From Polymorphum gilvum SL003B-26A1 (lineage in GTDB: Bacteria > Pseudomonadota > Alphaproteobacteria > Rhizobiales > Stappiaceae), in assembly GCF_000192745.1 (NCBI RefSeq), contig NC_015259.1, forward strand, positions 4,231,001 through 4,295,000: 64,000 bases of DNA. The letters are read 5' to 3'. Numbering within the stretch: the stretch's first letter is position 1; every line of letters starts with the position of its first letter. This document shows, piece after piece, positions 17,963-25,918 of the stretch. The position numbers and the translations under genes are program-made. Below the pieces are notes generated by a model. It was not told the origin of the DNA and searched no databases. It saw only the letters and a program-made list of their open reading frames with translations.

Positions 17963-19501
17963 TCAGGCCCGTCCCCGCTTCTCCCGGCGCCGCTGCACCG
18001 ACGAGGAGATCCGCATGCCCTCACGATACTTCGCCACGGTGCGTCGGGCGATGTCGATGCCGTCGCCCTTTAGAAGCTTCACGATCGTGTCATCGGACAG
18101 GATCGCATCCGGCGATTCGGCATCGATCATCTGCTTGATACGGTGGCGGACGGCCTCCGCCGAATGGGCGTCGCCCCCTTCCGTGGCGGCGATGGCGGAG
18201 GAGAAGAAGTATTTCAGTTCGAAGATCCCGCGCGGCGTCGCCATATATTTGTTCGAGGTCACGCGGCTGATCGTGGATTCATGCATCCCGATCGCGTCGG
18301 CAATCGTCTTCAGGTTGAGGGGACGCAGGTATTCGATACCCTCCATCAGGAACCTGTCCTGCTGGCGTACGATTTCGGTGGACACCTTGAGGATGGTCTT
18401 GGCCCGCTGATCGAGGCTCTTGACCAGCCAGTTCGCCGTTTGCAGGCAGTCGGTCAGATAGCTTCGTTCGGTCTCGTTGCGGGCCGTGCGCGTGATCGAG
18501 GCATAATAGGTCTGGTTGACCAGAACCTTCGGAAGGGTATCGGTGTTCAGCTCGACGCTCCAGCCGCCGTCCGATGCCCGCCGCACGAGCACGTCGGGCA
18601 CCATCGGCTGGACCAGCGAGGAACCGAAGGCGCTGCCGGGCTTGGGATCCAGCGCCTTGATCTCCGCGATCATCTCGACGAGATCCTCGTCGTCGACGCC
18701 GCAGACGCGCTTGAGGGCGGGAAAGTCATGGCGCGCCAGAAGTTCGATATTGCCGATCAGCGCCGCCATTGCCGGATCGAAGCGGTTGCGCTCCTTGAGC
18801 TGCAAGGCCAGGCATTCCGCCAGCGACCGGGCGAAGACGCCGGAGGGCTCGAAGGTCTGCAGAATCGACAGGACCCCCTCGAGGCGCTCCGCCGACACGC
18901 CAAGCTGAACTGCCGCTTCATCCAGATCGACAAACAGATAGCCGTTCTCGTCGAGACTGTTGATCAGATGCAGGCCGATCAGCTTATCGACGGGGTCGGC
19001 CAGCGCCAGATTCATCTGATCGGTCAGCGACTGGACCAGCGAGGTCTCTTCCGCGACGAAGGCCTCGAGATTGTAGTCGTCGGTGCTACCGGTCGCAGCG
19101 TTGCGATAGCTGTCGCCGCCGCCGAGGGCGGCCGGATCCGGCGATGCCGGCACGCCGGGTTCGTCCGGAAAGACGTTACCAAGATCGGTATCGAGCTTCG
19201 AGGCGATGGTCTCGGCGGCAGTCTCCAGCTGGCTCTGCATCCAGTCGGGGGACTCCGCATCTGTGCCGGCGGCCTCGCCCGGGCCCGGATCGCGCTCGGC
19301 TGCGCCGTCCGGGTCCGGACCCCCGTCAGCGCCCGTGTCCGCTTCGGATCGCTCCAGGAGCGGATTGCGCTCCAATTCGGCGTCGACATACGCGACCAGA
19401 TCGAGGTTCGACAACTGCAGCAGCTTGATCGCCTGCATCAGCTGAGGCGTCATGATCAGCGACTGGCTCTGCCGCATCTCCAGCTTGGTCGTGATCGCCA
19501 T
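17963..19501 (-). CDS. rpoN: RNA polymerase sigma-54 factor
   Basis: 512 residues. Region I is the Gln/Leu-rich start (MRQSQSLIMTPQLMQAIKLL, about 9-28) that contacts enhancer-binding proteins; region II is acidic (about 55-95); the core-binding and -12 recognition domains follow, and the RpoN box ARRTVAKYRE is at 485-494, which reads the -24 element. All parts are complete. It follows lptB by 90 bp, the usual alphaproteobacterial order. The SD before the ATG is weak. Confidence 0.96.
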   Translation of the reverse strand: MAITTKLEMRQSQSLIMTPQLMQAIKLLQLSNLDLVAYVDAELERNPLLERSEADTGADGGPDPDGAAERDPGPGEAAGTDAESPDWMQSQLETAAETIASKLDTDLGNVFPDEPGVPASPDPAALGGGDSYRNAATGSTDDYNLEAFVAEETSLVQSLTDQMNLALADPVDKLIGLHLINSLDENGYLFVDLDEAAVQLGVSAERLEGVLSILQTFEPSGVFARSLAECLALQLKERNRFDPAMAALIGNIELLARHDFPALKRVCGVDDEDLVEMIAEIKALDPKPGSAFGSSLVQPMVPDVLVRRASDGGWSVELNTDTLPKVLVNQTYYASITRTARNETERSYLTDCLQTANWLVKSLDQRAKTILKVSTEIVRQQDRFLMEGIEYLRPLNLKTIADAIGMHESTISRVTSNKYMATPRGIFELKYFFSSAIAATEGGDAHSAEAVRHRIKQMIDAESPDAILSDDTIVKLLKGDGIDIARRTVAKYREGMRISSSVQRRREKRGRA

Positions 19502-19591
19502 GACGGGGCTGCCGTACCCTTCGCTCTGCCTTCTGGTCCGCTTCTTGCTTATCGCGCACCACGACCTTATAGCGCACCCCAGAGCGTCACA

Positions 19592-20389
19592 TCAAAGCGT
19601 AAATTGTTCGCCGAGATAGAGCCTGCGCACATCCGGATCGGCGACGATCTCGAACGGGGATCCCTCGGTGAGCACCTCACCGGCTGCGATGATGTAGGCG
19701 CGGTCGATCAGGCCCAGGGTTTCCCTGACATTGTGGTCGGTGATCAGCACGCCGATACCGCGCTGGGTCAGATGGCGAACGAGTTGCTGGATATCGCCAA
19801 CAGCGATGGGGTCGATACCCGCGAACGGCTCGTCGAGCAGCATGAAGGACGGCCGGCTGGCTAGTGCCCGGGCAATCTCGACCCGGCGACGCTCGCCTCC
19901 CGACAGGGCGATGGAAGGCGATCGACGCAAATGCGTCAGACCGAACTCGGATAGCAAGTCGTTGAGGTCCTGCTCGCGCCGGCGCCGGTCCGGCTCGACC
20001 ACCTCGAGCACGGCTCGAATGTTGTCCTCGACGTTCAGGCCGCGAAAAATGGACGCCTCTTGCGGCAGATAGCCGATGCCGAGGCGCGCGCGCCGGTACA
20101 TCGGCAGATCGGTTATGTCGAAGCCGTCGAGCTCGATCTTGCCCTGATCGGGACGGATCAGGCCGGTGATCATGTAGAAGACGGTCGTCTTGCCGGCGCC
20201 ATTGGGGCCGAGGAGACCGACGGCCTCGCCCGGACGCACTGTCAGCGAGACGTATTTGACGACCTGGCGGCGGCGATAGCTCTTGCCGATGCCTTCGACG
20301 ACGAGCGCACCGTCTTCCGTCCCCGCATCCTGCACGCCTGCCCTCGCGGCCGGGTGCGGATCGCCGAATGAGAAGGGAAACAGTTTCAC
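19592..20389 (-). CDS. lptB: LPS export ABC transporter ATPase
   Basis: 265 residues beginning at a GTG. Walker A GPNGAGKTT at 61-69, signature LSGGERRRVEIARAL, Walker B FMLLDEP and the switch His in ITDHNVRE are all present. LptB powers LptFG extraction of LPS from the inner membrane through LptC and LptA. The N-terminal 25 residues are an extension before the ATPase fold, so a later start is possible but no better codon was seen. lptA and lptC lie upstream on the same strand. Confidence 0.95.
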   Translation of the reverse strand: MKLFPFSFGDPHPAARAGVQDAGTEDGALVVEGIGKSYRRRQVVKYVSLTVRPGEAVGLLGPNGAGKTTVFYMITGLIRPDQGKIELDGFDITDLPMYRRARLGIGYLPQEASIFRGLNVEDNIRAVLEVVEPDRRRREQDLNDLLSEFGLTHLRRSPSIALSGGERRRVEIARALASRPSFMLLDEPFAGIDPIAVGDIQQLVRHLTQRGIGVLITDHNVRETLGLIDRAYIIAAGEVLTEGSPFEIVADPDVRRLYLGEQFTL

Positions 20390-20479
20390 GCAGAGCGTCC
20401 CGTCGATCGAGTTCCTTCGCCCCTCTTAAGCGCTGGAGGCGGCGCTGTCGAGACCGACCGGCTCACGTCTTCCGCTAGG

Positions 20480-21016
20480 TCAATTGCCATTCAGGCTGTT
20501 GGGCTGGATCAGCACTTTCACGCGCCCGGACCTCGGCGCCTCCAGATCGGCCTTGCCGGTATCGAGGTTGATCGTCAGCCGGTTGCCGACCACGACGTTC
20601 GGCCCCTGGCTGAGGACGACCTCCTGTCCGGTCATCACCATGACCTTGCGGTTCATGTCGAAGCTGGCGTCGTCGCCGGTGGCGGTCTGGTCTTTGGAGG
20701 AGATGTAGACCCTGCCGCTCGCCTCCAGGCGCGTGATGCGCTGCTGGACGCCGCCGGCCGCCTTGCCGTCGTAGAACACCCGCAGCCGCTGCGTCTTGAG
20801 ACGCGTGTCGCCCTGCGACACGACCACGTCGCCGACGAAGGTCGCGCTGTTGGTCTTGTCCTCGACTTGCAACTCGCGTGCCTCGATCTGGATCGGCTCC
20901 TTGTCATTGGAGCCGAAGCCGGCAAAGGCGTTGGAGAACGTCTGTCCGGCAGCCGTTGCCGGAACAAGAACGAGGAGGGCCAGGGCGGCCACCATCCGCT
21001 GCAGCCGTGTGATCAT
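20480..21016 (-). CDS. lptA: LPS transport periplasmic protein
   Basis: 178 residues with a signal peptide (hydrophobic 8-22, cleavage near TAAGQ). The OstA/LptA beta-jellyroll repeat pattern is seen in PIQIEARELQVEDKTNSATF and QRLRVFYDG. It forms the periplasmic bridge carrying LPS to the outer membrane. The ATG overlaps the lptC stop (ATGA) and has AGGAG 8 nt upstream, inside lptC, so the two are translationally coupled. Confidence 0.93.
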   Translation of the reverse strand: MITRLQRMVAALALLVLVPATAAGQTFSNAFAGFGSNDKEPIQIEARELQVEDKTNSATFVGDVVVSQGDTRLKTQRLRVFYDGKAAGGVQQRITRLEASGRVYISSKDQTATGDDASFDMNRKVMVMTGQEVVLSQGPNVVVGNRLTINLDTGKADLEAPRSGRVKVLIQPNSLNGN

Positions 21017-21675
21017 TTCGTCTTCTCCTGGGCGCCCGGTCTGAGCACCATCTTGATTCCGTCCGTGAAGCGGACGAGTCCCTTGTCCTGGTCGTAAGCG
21101 AACCGTCCGGCCTGGATGTCCCCCTGTTGCGAATTGATCTGCAAGGGATCCGAGGTGCGGACCGTTCCGGTCCTCAGGTCCACGTCGACGCTTTCGAAAT
21201 GCACCTGGTAGGTTCCGCTCCAGTCGAGTTCGATTCCTTCGCTCAGGCTGAGCGTTTCGGCGCCGTTGTTGTAGGTTCCCTTCGTCGCCGTGATCGCAGC
21301 CCGCTGGTCGGGGCCGAGCACGATCTCGGCGGTAATGGTCTCCAGATCGATGATCCGAGGATCGGTGATGCGCTGGATCGCGCGCACCGCCGAGACCTTG
21401 TAGGACCTCTCGCCGTCATGGCCGGACAGTTCGGGGCGATCCATGACCAGGCCTTCGCTGGTCAGGATCACGTTGCCGATGCCCAGGCTGTTGAGAACGT
21501 TGTAGAGAAAGATCAGGCCGGCGATGGCAACCAGGATCGCCACTCCGAGCAACGGGAAGAGGATCCGAAGCAGACGCACGAGCCCGGAATTGCGCCGCGC
21601 CGCCTTGCGTGCCAGACGACGGCGTTCGAGACCGACCGCCTCGACGGCGGACTCCTGCGCGCCCCTTTCCGTCAT
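21013..21675 (-). CDS. lptC: LPS export ABC transporter periplasmic protein
   Basis: 220 residues from ATG 21675; a GTG at 21683 with GGGAG further upstream is an alternative start. One N-terminal membrane helix (about 35-59) after a basic cytoplasmic stretch, then a periplasmic jellyroll of the LptC type (VMDRPELSGHDGERSYKVSA). It hands LPS from LptBFG to LptA. First gene of the lptC-lptA-lptB run. Confidence 0.9.
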   Translation of the reverse strand: MTERGAQESAVEAVGLERRRLARKAARRNSGLVRLLRILFPLLGVAILVAIAGLIFLYNVLNSLGIGNVILTSEGLVMDRPELSGHDGERSYKVSAVRAIQRITDPRIIDLETITAEIVLGPDQRAAITATKGTYNNGAETLSLSEGIELDWSGTYQVHFESVDVDLRTGTVRTSDPLQINSQQGDIQAGRFAYDQDKGLVRFTDGIKMVLRPGAQEKTK

Positions 21676-21860
21676 CGTCGTCACGTTGCCGTGTTCTCCC
21701 GCCCGACCGGCCCATGCCGCACTGCGGCTCCGGGCCGTGCCCGATCGTCCATGCACCCTGATCGCATATGAAACGCATATGGATGGAAACAGCGGCACAT
21801 TAAAGGCAAAACCCGCAGCACGCCACGCCGTCGCCCCCCAGCGAAAACGCCTCGCAGTCG

Positions 21861-22481
21861 TCAGGTATGGGCGAAGATGTCCTGCTCCTCCCAGCCCATG
21901 AGATCGAGAGCCGCGCGCGTGGGCAGGAATTCATAGCATGCCCGGGCCAGGGCCGTGCGCTCCTCCCGCTCAAGCATTGCCGCCAGCTTCTCGCGAAGTG
22001 CATGGAGATGCAGCACGTCCGAGGCGGCATAGGCCAGTTGGGCATCGGTCAGCGTCTCGGCGGCCCAGTCCGAACTCTGCTGCTGCTTCGACAGATCGAC
22101 GCCGAGCAATTCGCGCGTGATGTCCTTCAGGCCGTGACGGTCGGTATAGGTGCGCACGAGCTTCGAGGCGATCTTCGTGCACCAAACCGGCGCGACCTCG
22201 ATGCCGAGATTGTGCCGCAGGACCGCAAGGTCGAAGCGCGCGAAATGAAAGATCTTCATCTTGGCCGGATCGGTCAGCAAGCGCGCGAGATTGGGCGCCG
22301 CGCGCTGCCCGCGCGCGATCTGGACGACATCGGCCGTACCGTCTCCGGGCGACAGCTGGACCACGCAGAGGCGGTCGCGGTGCGGATTGAGGCCGAGGGT
22401 CTCGGTATCGACGGCGACGGCCTGGGCCGCATCATAGGCGGACAGGTCGGGCAGATCGGTCTTGTGGTGTCGGATGGTCAT
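21861..22481 (-). CDS. Ribonuclease D-like 3'-5' exonuclease
   Basis: 206 residues from ATG 22481. DEDDy exonuclease motifs: Exo I VDTETLG (D25, E27), Exo II in FHFARFDLAVL, Exo III YAASDVLHL. Only the nuclease domain is present; the HRDC domains of full RNase D (about 375 residues) are missing, as in many alphaproteobacterial short paralogs. Expected role is 3' trimming of structured RNAs such as tRNA precursors; the tRNA-Leu directly upstream on the same strand fits that but does not prove it. Confidence 0.88.
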   Translation of the reverse strand: MTIRHHKTDLPDLSAYDAAQAVAVDTETLGLNPHRDRLCVVQLSPGDGTADVVQIARGQRAAPNLARLLTDPAKMKIFHFARFDLAVLRHNLGIEVAPVWCTKIASKLVRTYTDRHGLKDITRELLGVDLSKQQQSSDWAAETLTDAQLAYAASDVLHLHALREKLAAMLEREERTALARACYEFLPTRAALDLMGWEEQDIFAHT

Positions 22482-22662
22482 GAAAGGCCGGCTTCCTCGC
22501 TCACGCGCTATCTGTGGCGGCCGCAAGGACCGGCTGGGCGCACCCGGTCCGTCAAGGCCATGTCCGCCTCGGCCCGTCGGCACTGACGATCCCATACAGC
22601 ATATTCGCCCGCCGGACGGCAAGTCCTGCTGCCGAGGCGATCGGCACCGGACGCCGGAAACG

Positions 22663-22692
22663 AAAAAAGGCCCGGAGAACCGGGCCTTTTTC
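22663..22692 (-). terminator. Intrinsic terminator of tRNA-Leu
   Basis: Perfect stem AGGCCCGG/CCGGGCCT with AGAA-type loop flanked by A-tract and T-tract, so it can work in both directions. On the minus strand it lies about 40 nt after the tRNA-Leu 3' end and ends in a run of six T. Confidence 0.85.
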
Positions 22693-22732
22693 GTGTGTCC
22701 CGGACCGAAGCGAGCGATCCGAAACCGGAATT

Positions 22733-22817
22733 TGGTGCCCAGGAGAGGACTCGAACCTCCACGCCTCGCGGCACAGGTACCTGAAACCTGCGCGTCTACC
22801 AATTCCGCCACCTGGGC
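22733..22817 (-). tRNA. tRNA-Leu (CAG)
   Basis: 85 nt on the minus strand beginning GCCCAGGTGGCGGAATTGG and ending with encoded CCA. Acceptor stem GCCCAGG/CCTGGGC is perfect. The anticodon arm CAGGT-TTCAGGT-ACCTG gives anticodon CAG. A long variable arm (TGCCGCGAGGCGT region) and the GGTTCGAGTCC T-arm confirm a class II leucine tRNA. Confidence 0.97.
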
Positions 22818-22991
22818 TGTGGGAGCGGCTTTTAAGGGGCGCCTCGACCCTTGTCAATCATCTCTTTCGGGACGAACGCCATTCGTACACTTCCGCCCTT
22901 CACAGGGGCGCGGCAACGGGCTAAGAGACCTCTCGGCGCCGCCGTTCCGGCCGGTGCCCTTCATTCTGTGACGCGACAAGGAGCGGCAGGC

Positions 22992-23966
22992 ATGACCACG
23001 GCGCTCAACGGAAAACTGGTAACGGTGTTCGGCGGCTCGGGTTTCGTCGGCCGCCATGTGGTGCAGGCGCTGGCGCGCCGGGGCTACCGGATCCGCGCCG
23101 CCGTGCGCCGGCCTGACCTGGCCGAACACCTGCAGCCGCTTGGCGCCGTCGGCCAGATCATGCCGGTCCAGGCCAACCTGCGCTACCGCTGGTCGGTCGA
23201 CCGGGCGGTCGAGGGCGCGGATGCCGTGGTCAACCTGGTCGGCATCCTCTACGAATCCGGCAAGCAGAGCTTCGATTCGGTGCAGGCCTTCGGGTCGCGC
23301 GCGATCGCTGAAGCCGCTCGCGCCGCCGGACTGGGCGCGGTGACCCACGTCTCGGCCATCGGCGCGGATCCCCGCTCGCCGTCCGCCTATGCCCGTTCCA
23401 AGGCCGCCGGCGAGGCGGCCGTGCTCGAAACGCTGCCCGACAGTGTCATCCTCCGGCCGTCGATCATCTTCGGGCCGGAAGACGATTTCTTCAATCGTTT
23501 CGCGGCGATGGCCCGGCTGTCGCCGGTCTTGCCGCTGGTCGGCGGCGGCGAGACGAGGTTCCAGCCGGTCTATGTCGGTGACGTCGCCGCCGCGGTCGCC
23601 AAGGCGGTCGACGGTGAGGCGCGGGCGGGGACGGTGTACGAACTGGGCGGGCCGGAGGTGAAGAGCTTCAAGGAATGCCTGGAGCTGATGCTCAAGATCA
23701 CCCGGCGCCAGCGCCTGCTCATACCGCTGCCCTTCGGCGTCGCCGAACTGCAAGCGCGTATCCTACAGATGCTGCCCAGGCCGCTGCTGACGGTCGATCA
23801 GGTGCGCCTGCTGAAATCCGACAACGTCGTGTCGGCGGAGGCCGAGCGCGACGGGCGGACGCTGACCGGGCTCGGCATCGCGCCGTCGACGCTGGCGGCG
23901 ATCCTGCCGACTTATCTGGAACGGTTCCGCCAGCACGGCCAGTACGACGCCCACCGCGCCGCCTGA
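22992..23966 (+). CDS. NAD(P)-binding atypical SDR, complex I NDUFA9-like
   Basis: 324 residues from ATG 22992, preceded by AAGGAG. Rossmann glycine loop GGSGFVG (14-20) and an extended SDR fold: VVNLVGILYE, then YARSKAAGE with the Tyr-x3-Lys pair, and RPSIIFGPEDDFFNRFA. This is the pattern of the NDUFA9-related proteins that are common in alphaproteobacteria and bind NADPH; a catalytic role is unproven. It is divergent from tRNA-Leu and convergent with the DUF1127 gene. Confidence 0.85.
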   Translation: MTTALNGKLVTVFGGSGFVGRHVVQALARRGYRIRAAVRRPDLAEHLQPLGAVGQIMPVQANLRYRWSVDRAVEGADAVVNLVGILYESGKQSFDSVQAFGSRAIAEAARAAGLGAVTHVSAIGADPRSPSAYARSKAAGEAAVLETLPDSVILRPSIIFGPEDDFFNRFAAMARLSPVLPLVGGGETRFQPVYVGDVAAAVAKAVDGEARAGTVYELGGPEVKSFKECLELMLKITRRQRLLIPLPFGVAELQARILQMLPRPLLTVDQVRLLKSDNVVSAEAERDGRTLTGLGIAPSTLAAILPTYLERFRQHGQYDAHRAA

Positions 23967-23989
23967 GCGCGCGGCGGGCCCTGTCCCGG

Positions 23990-24247
23990 TCACGGTCGGC
24001 GGAGACCGCGCGGCGTGTGGTAGTTGTCCCCCGGCTCGCGGGCGAGGCGCGCATAGCCGGTGGACGTGCGCGTGAGGCCGATGTCCCACAGCGACCGGTC
24101 ATCCAGGCGGTCGAGTGCCAGCATCGTCCGGCGCCGCCGCCGCCAGGCCCGCAGCCGTTCGCCAAGCGCGCGCAGCAGTGCCAATCCCACACCGGCCAGC
24201 CCGGCAGCACGGACCCGGCCGATTTCCCTGTCCTCATATGTCGTCAT
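23990..24247 (-). CDS. DUF1127 domain small protein
   Basis: 85 residues from ATG 24247 with AGGAG 8 nt upstream. The C-terminal half holds the DUF1127 core: basic helix LRAWRRRRRTMLALDRLDDRSLWDIGLTR written in part here, Arg-rich then LDRLDDRSLWDIGL. Small DUF1127 proteins bind RNA in several alphaproteobacteria and are stress- or phosphate-regulated. A large palindrome lies 48 nt upstream of its start. Confidence 0.85.
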   Translation of the reverse strand: MTTYEDREIGRVRAAGLAGVGLALLRALGERLRAWRRRRRTMLALDRLDDRSLWDIGLTRTSTGYARLAREPGDNYHTPRGLRRP

Positions 24248-24294
24248 GATCCAGTCTCCTGTCCGGGCCGGTTTTTCGAGCCCGACGGGAGGAT

Positions 24295-24336
24295 GCGGGA
24301 TCAAACCTGACAGCTCCGAGTCAGCTTTGATCCCGC
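24295..24336. promoter_or_regulatory. 42-bp near-perfect palindrome between DUF1127 and WYL genes
   Basis: Left arm GCGGGATCAAACCTGAC, 8-nt spacer, right arm GTCAGCTTTGATCCCGC; 16 of 17 positions pair. It is in the divergent spacer, 48 nt from the DUF1127 start and 131 nt from the WYL regulator start. It could be an operator for the WYL protein or an RNA hairpin in the DUF1127 leader. Confidence 0.55.
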
Positions 24337-24466
24337 TATGTTCTGTCCGAAACGACCTTGACAGGGGTGCCAAGCGGTGCCGGACTCCCACCGGCATGGT
24401 GCCGGAGAAGCGCCGGAGACCTGCCGGACTTCTGCTGCCCTGTCCGATGCGGGAGACACGCAGGCC

Positions 24467-25489
24467 ATGAACCCGATCGAACGCGCCCTCGGCATCCTGC
24501 TGCTGCTGTCCGGCGGCAAGCTGGTCCCGGCGACCCGGCTGGCGGAGCGATTCGAGGTGTCGCTGAGGACGATCTACCGGGACGTCGACCGGCTGCTGGC
24601 GCTCGGGGTGCCGATCGAAGCGGAGCGGGGCGCCGAAGGCGGCTACCGGCTGGCGAAGGGCTACCTCCAGCCGCCGGTGGCGTTGACGCGCAGCGAGACG
24701 GCGGCCCTGCTGGTCGCCCTGGCGCTGGTGCGCGGCATCCGGGCGACGCCGCTCGCAGGCGACCTGGAGACGGCCGAACGCAAGCTGGTGGCGTCGCTGC
24801 CGCGCAGCGTGCACGACCTGCTGGTCGATGCGGAGCGCATCATCGGCATCGAGCCGACGCCGCCCGACCTGTTCCATGCCGGCACCCGGGTCGAACCCTC
24901 GGCCGACTGGCAGAAGGCGCTCGACGGCTTCATGACCGGGCTGCTGGCGGGCCGGCGGGTGCGTTTCGAGCATCACAATCCGGCGCGCGAGGCGCCGCGG
25001 GATCACGAGGTGGAGCCCTACGGCATCCTGTTCGACCGCGACCTGTGGTACCTCGCCGGGCGGTCGGTGGACGCGGACGACCTGCGCATCTACCGGGCGG
25101 ACCGGATCCGCAACATCGAGGTCAGCGGGCTCCGGTTCCGACCCAACAAGGACTTTTCGGTGCAGAGCCTGCTCGGCGGAGCGTGGCTGTCGCGGGCGAT
25201 GCGGCGGTGGGAGCGGGAGGACGCGATCGCGCAGATCCGCGTCAGCGGCGGGCAGGCTCTCAGGCTGTCCCAGGACTGGTACTACCGCCATGCCGTGTTC
25301 ACGCCCGCCGACGGCGGGCGGGTGCTGATCAGCATCCCCGACACCAGCCGCGACCGGCTGCTGCCGCTGATCCGCTGGCTCGGGCCGGGGGCCGAGCTGG
25401 TCGAGCCGGCAGCCCTGCGGAGCGAACTCGCCGAAGAGCTCAAGGCCATGGCGCGCAGCCACCGGGAGGGCGGCGGCGCTGCGCCCTGA
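24467..25489 (+). CDS. YafY-type HTH-WYL transcriptional regulator
   Basis: 340 residues from ATG 24467 (GGGAG about 12 nt upstream). N-terminal winged HTH (TRLAERFEVSLRTIYRDVDR, about 18-37) is followed by a WYL domain with the name-giving residues in LWYLAGR and the WCX-type C-terminal part. WYL domains bind ligands, often nucleic acids or nucleotides. It is divergent from the DUF1127 gene across a 42-bp palindrome, a likely operator, and its end is 10 nt from a convergent LuxR-type gene. Confidence 0.88.
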   Translation: MNPIERALGILLLLSGGKLVPATRLAERFEVSLRTIYRDVDRLLALGVPIEAERGAEGGYRLAKGYLQPPVALTRSETAALLVALALVRGIRATPLAGDLETAERKLVASLPRSVHDLLVDAERIIGIEPTPPDLFHAGTRVEPSADWQKALDGFMTGLLAGRRVRFEHHNPAREAPRDHEVEPYGILFDRDLWYLAGRSVDADDLRIYRADRIRNIEVSGLRFRPNKDFSVQSLLGGAWLSRAMRRWEREDAIAQIRVSGGQALRLSQDWYYRHAVFTPADGGRVLISIPDTSRDRLLPLIRWLGPGAELVEPAALRSELAEELKAMARSHREGGGAAP

Positions 25490-25499
25490 GCCGGTCCGC

Positions 25500-25790
25500 T
25501 CAACCCTCGCAGTCGGCCCGGATCAGCATGGCGACGGCATGGATGCGGTTCTTCGCCTTCATGCGCCGGACGGCGGCGGCGACATGGGTCTTGACCGTGG
25601 CGACGGAAATGTCGAGGCGGTGGGCGATCTGCTTGTTGATCAGGCCGTCGGCGAGCATGCGCATGACCGCCTTCTGGCGTTCGGTCAGCGCGGCAACGCG
25701 TTCGCCCGGCGTGGAGCGGGCGGTGACGGCGGGAGACGGCAGGGGATAGTCCGGCGTCCTGTGCCAGCCGTCGGAAATGATGTCCAGCAT
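25500..25790 (-). CDS. Small LuxR-type HTH regulator
   Basis: 96 residues from ATG 25790 with GGAGG about 8 nt upstream. Almost the whole protein is a GerE/LuxR-type HTH: LTERQKAVMRMLADGLINKQ then IAHRLDISVATVKTHVAAAV. No receiver or ligand domain, so it resembles stand-alone HTH proteins whose activity follows their amount or a partner. Divergent from the ScfR gene across an operator-rich 128-bp spacer. Confidence 0.85.
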   Translation of the reverse strand: MLDIISDGWHRTPDYPLPSPAVTARSTPGERVAALTERQKAVMRMLADGLINKQIAHRLDISVATVKTHVAAAVRRMKAKNRIHAVAMLIRADCEG

Positions 25791-25811
25791 GCGAGGTCCT
25801 CCCAAACAGGT

Positions 25812-25905
25812 CGGCCGATCGGCCGTCGGCTGCACCCTATGCTCTTTGCTGATCCACTGCGATATGCAAAGATGCAGAAAGTTAAATTGCAAAATCTTCG
25901 CAATT
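25812..25905. promoter_or_regulatory. Operator-like repeats between luxR-type and ScfR genes
   Basis: Three inverted repeats lie in the divergent spacer: CGGCCGATCGGCCG (25812-25825, perfect), TCTTTGC...GCAAAGA (25843-25849 and 25866-25872) and AATTGC...GCAATT (25885-25890 and 25900-25905). The last two share the TTTGC/GCAAA-type core reported for actinobacterial RamB operators, a ScfR relative, so autoregulation is plausible. Confidence 0.45.
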
Positions 25906-25918
25906 CGAGACCCGTGCG

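Noticed and set aside
22508-22924. Several small open frames across the tRNA-Leu and its terminator
   Set aside because: They overlap the tRNA on either strand and have no SD or family match.
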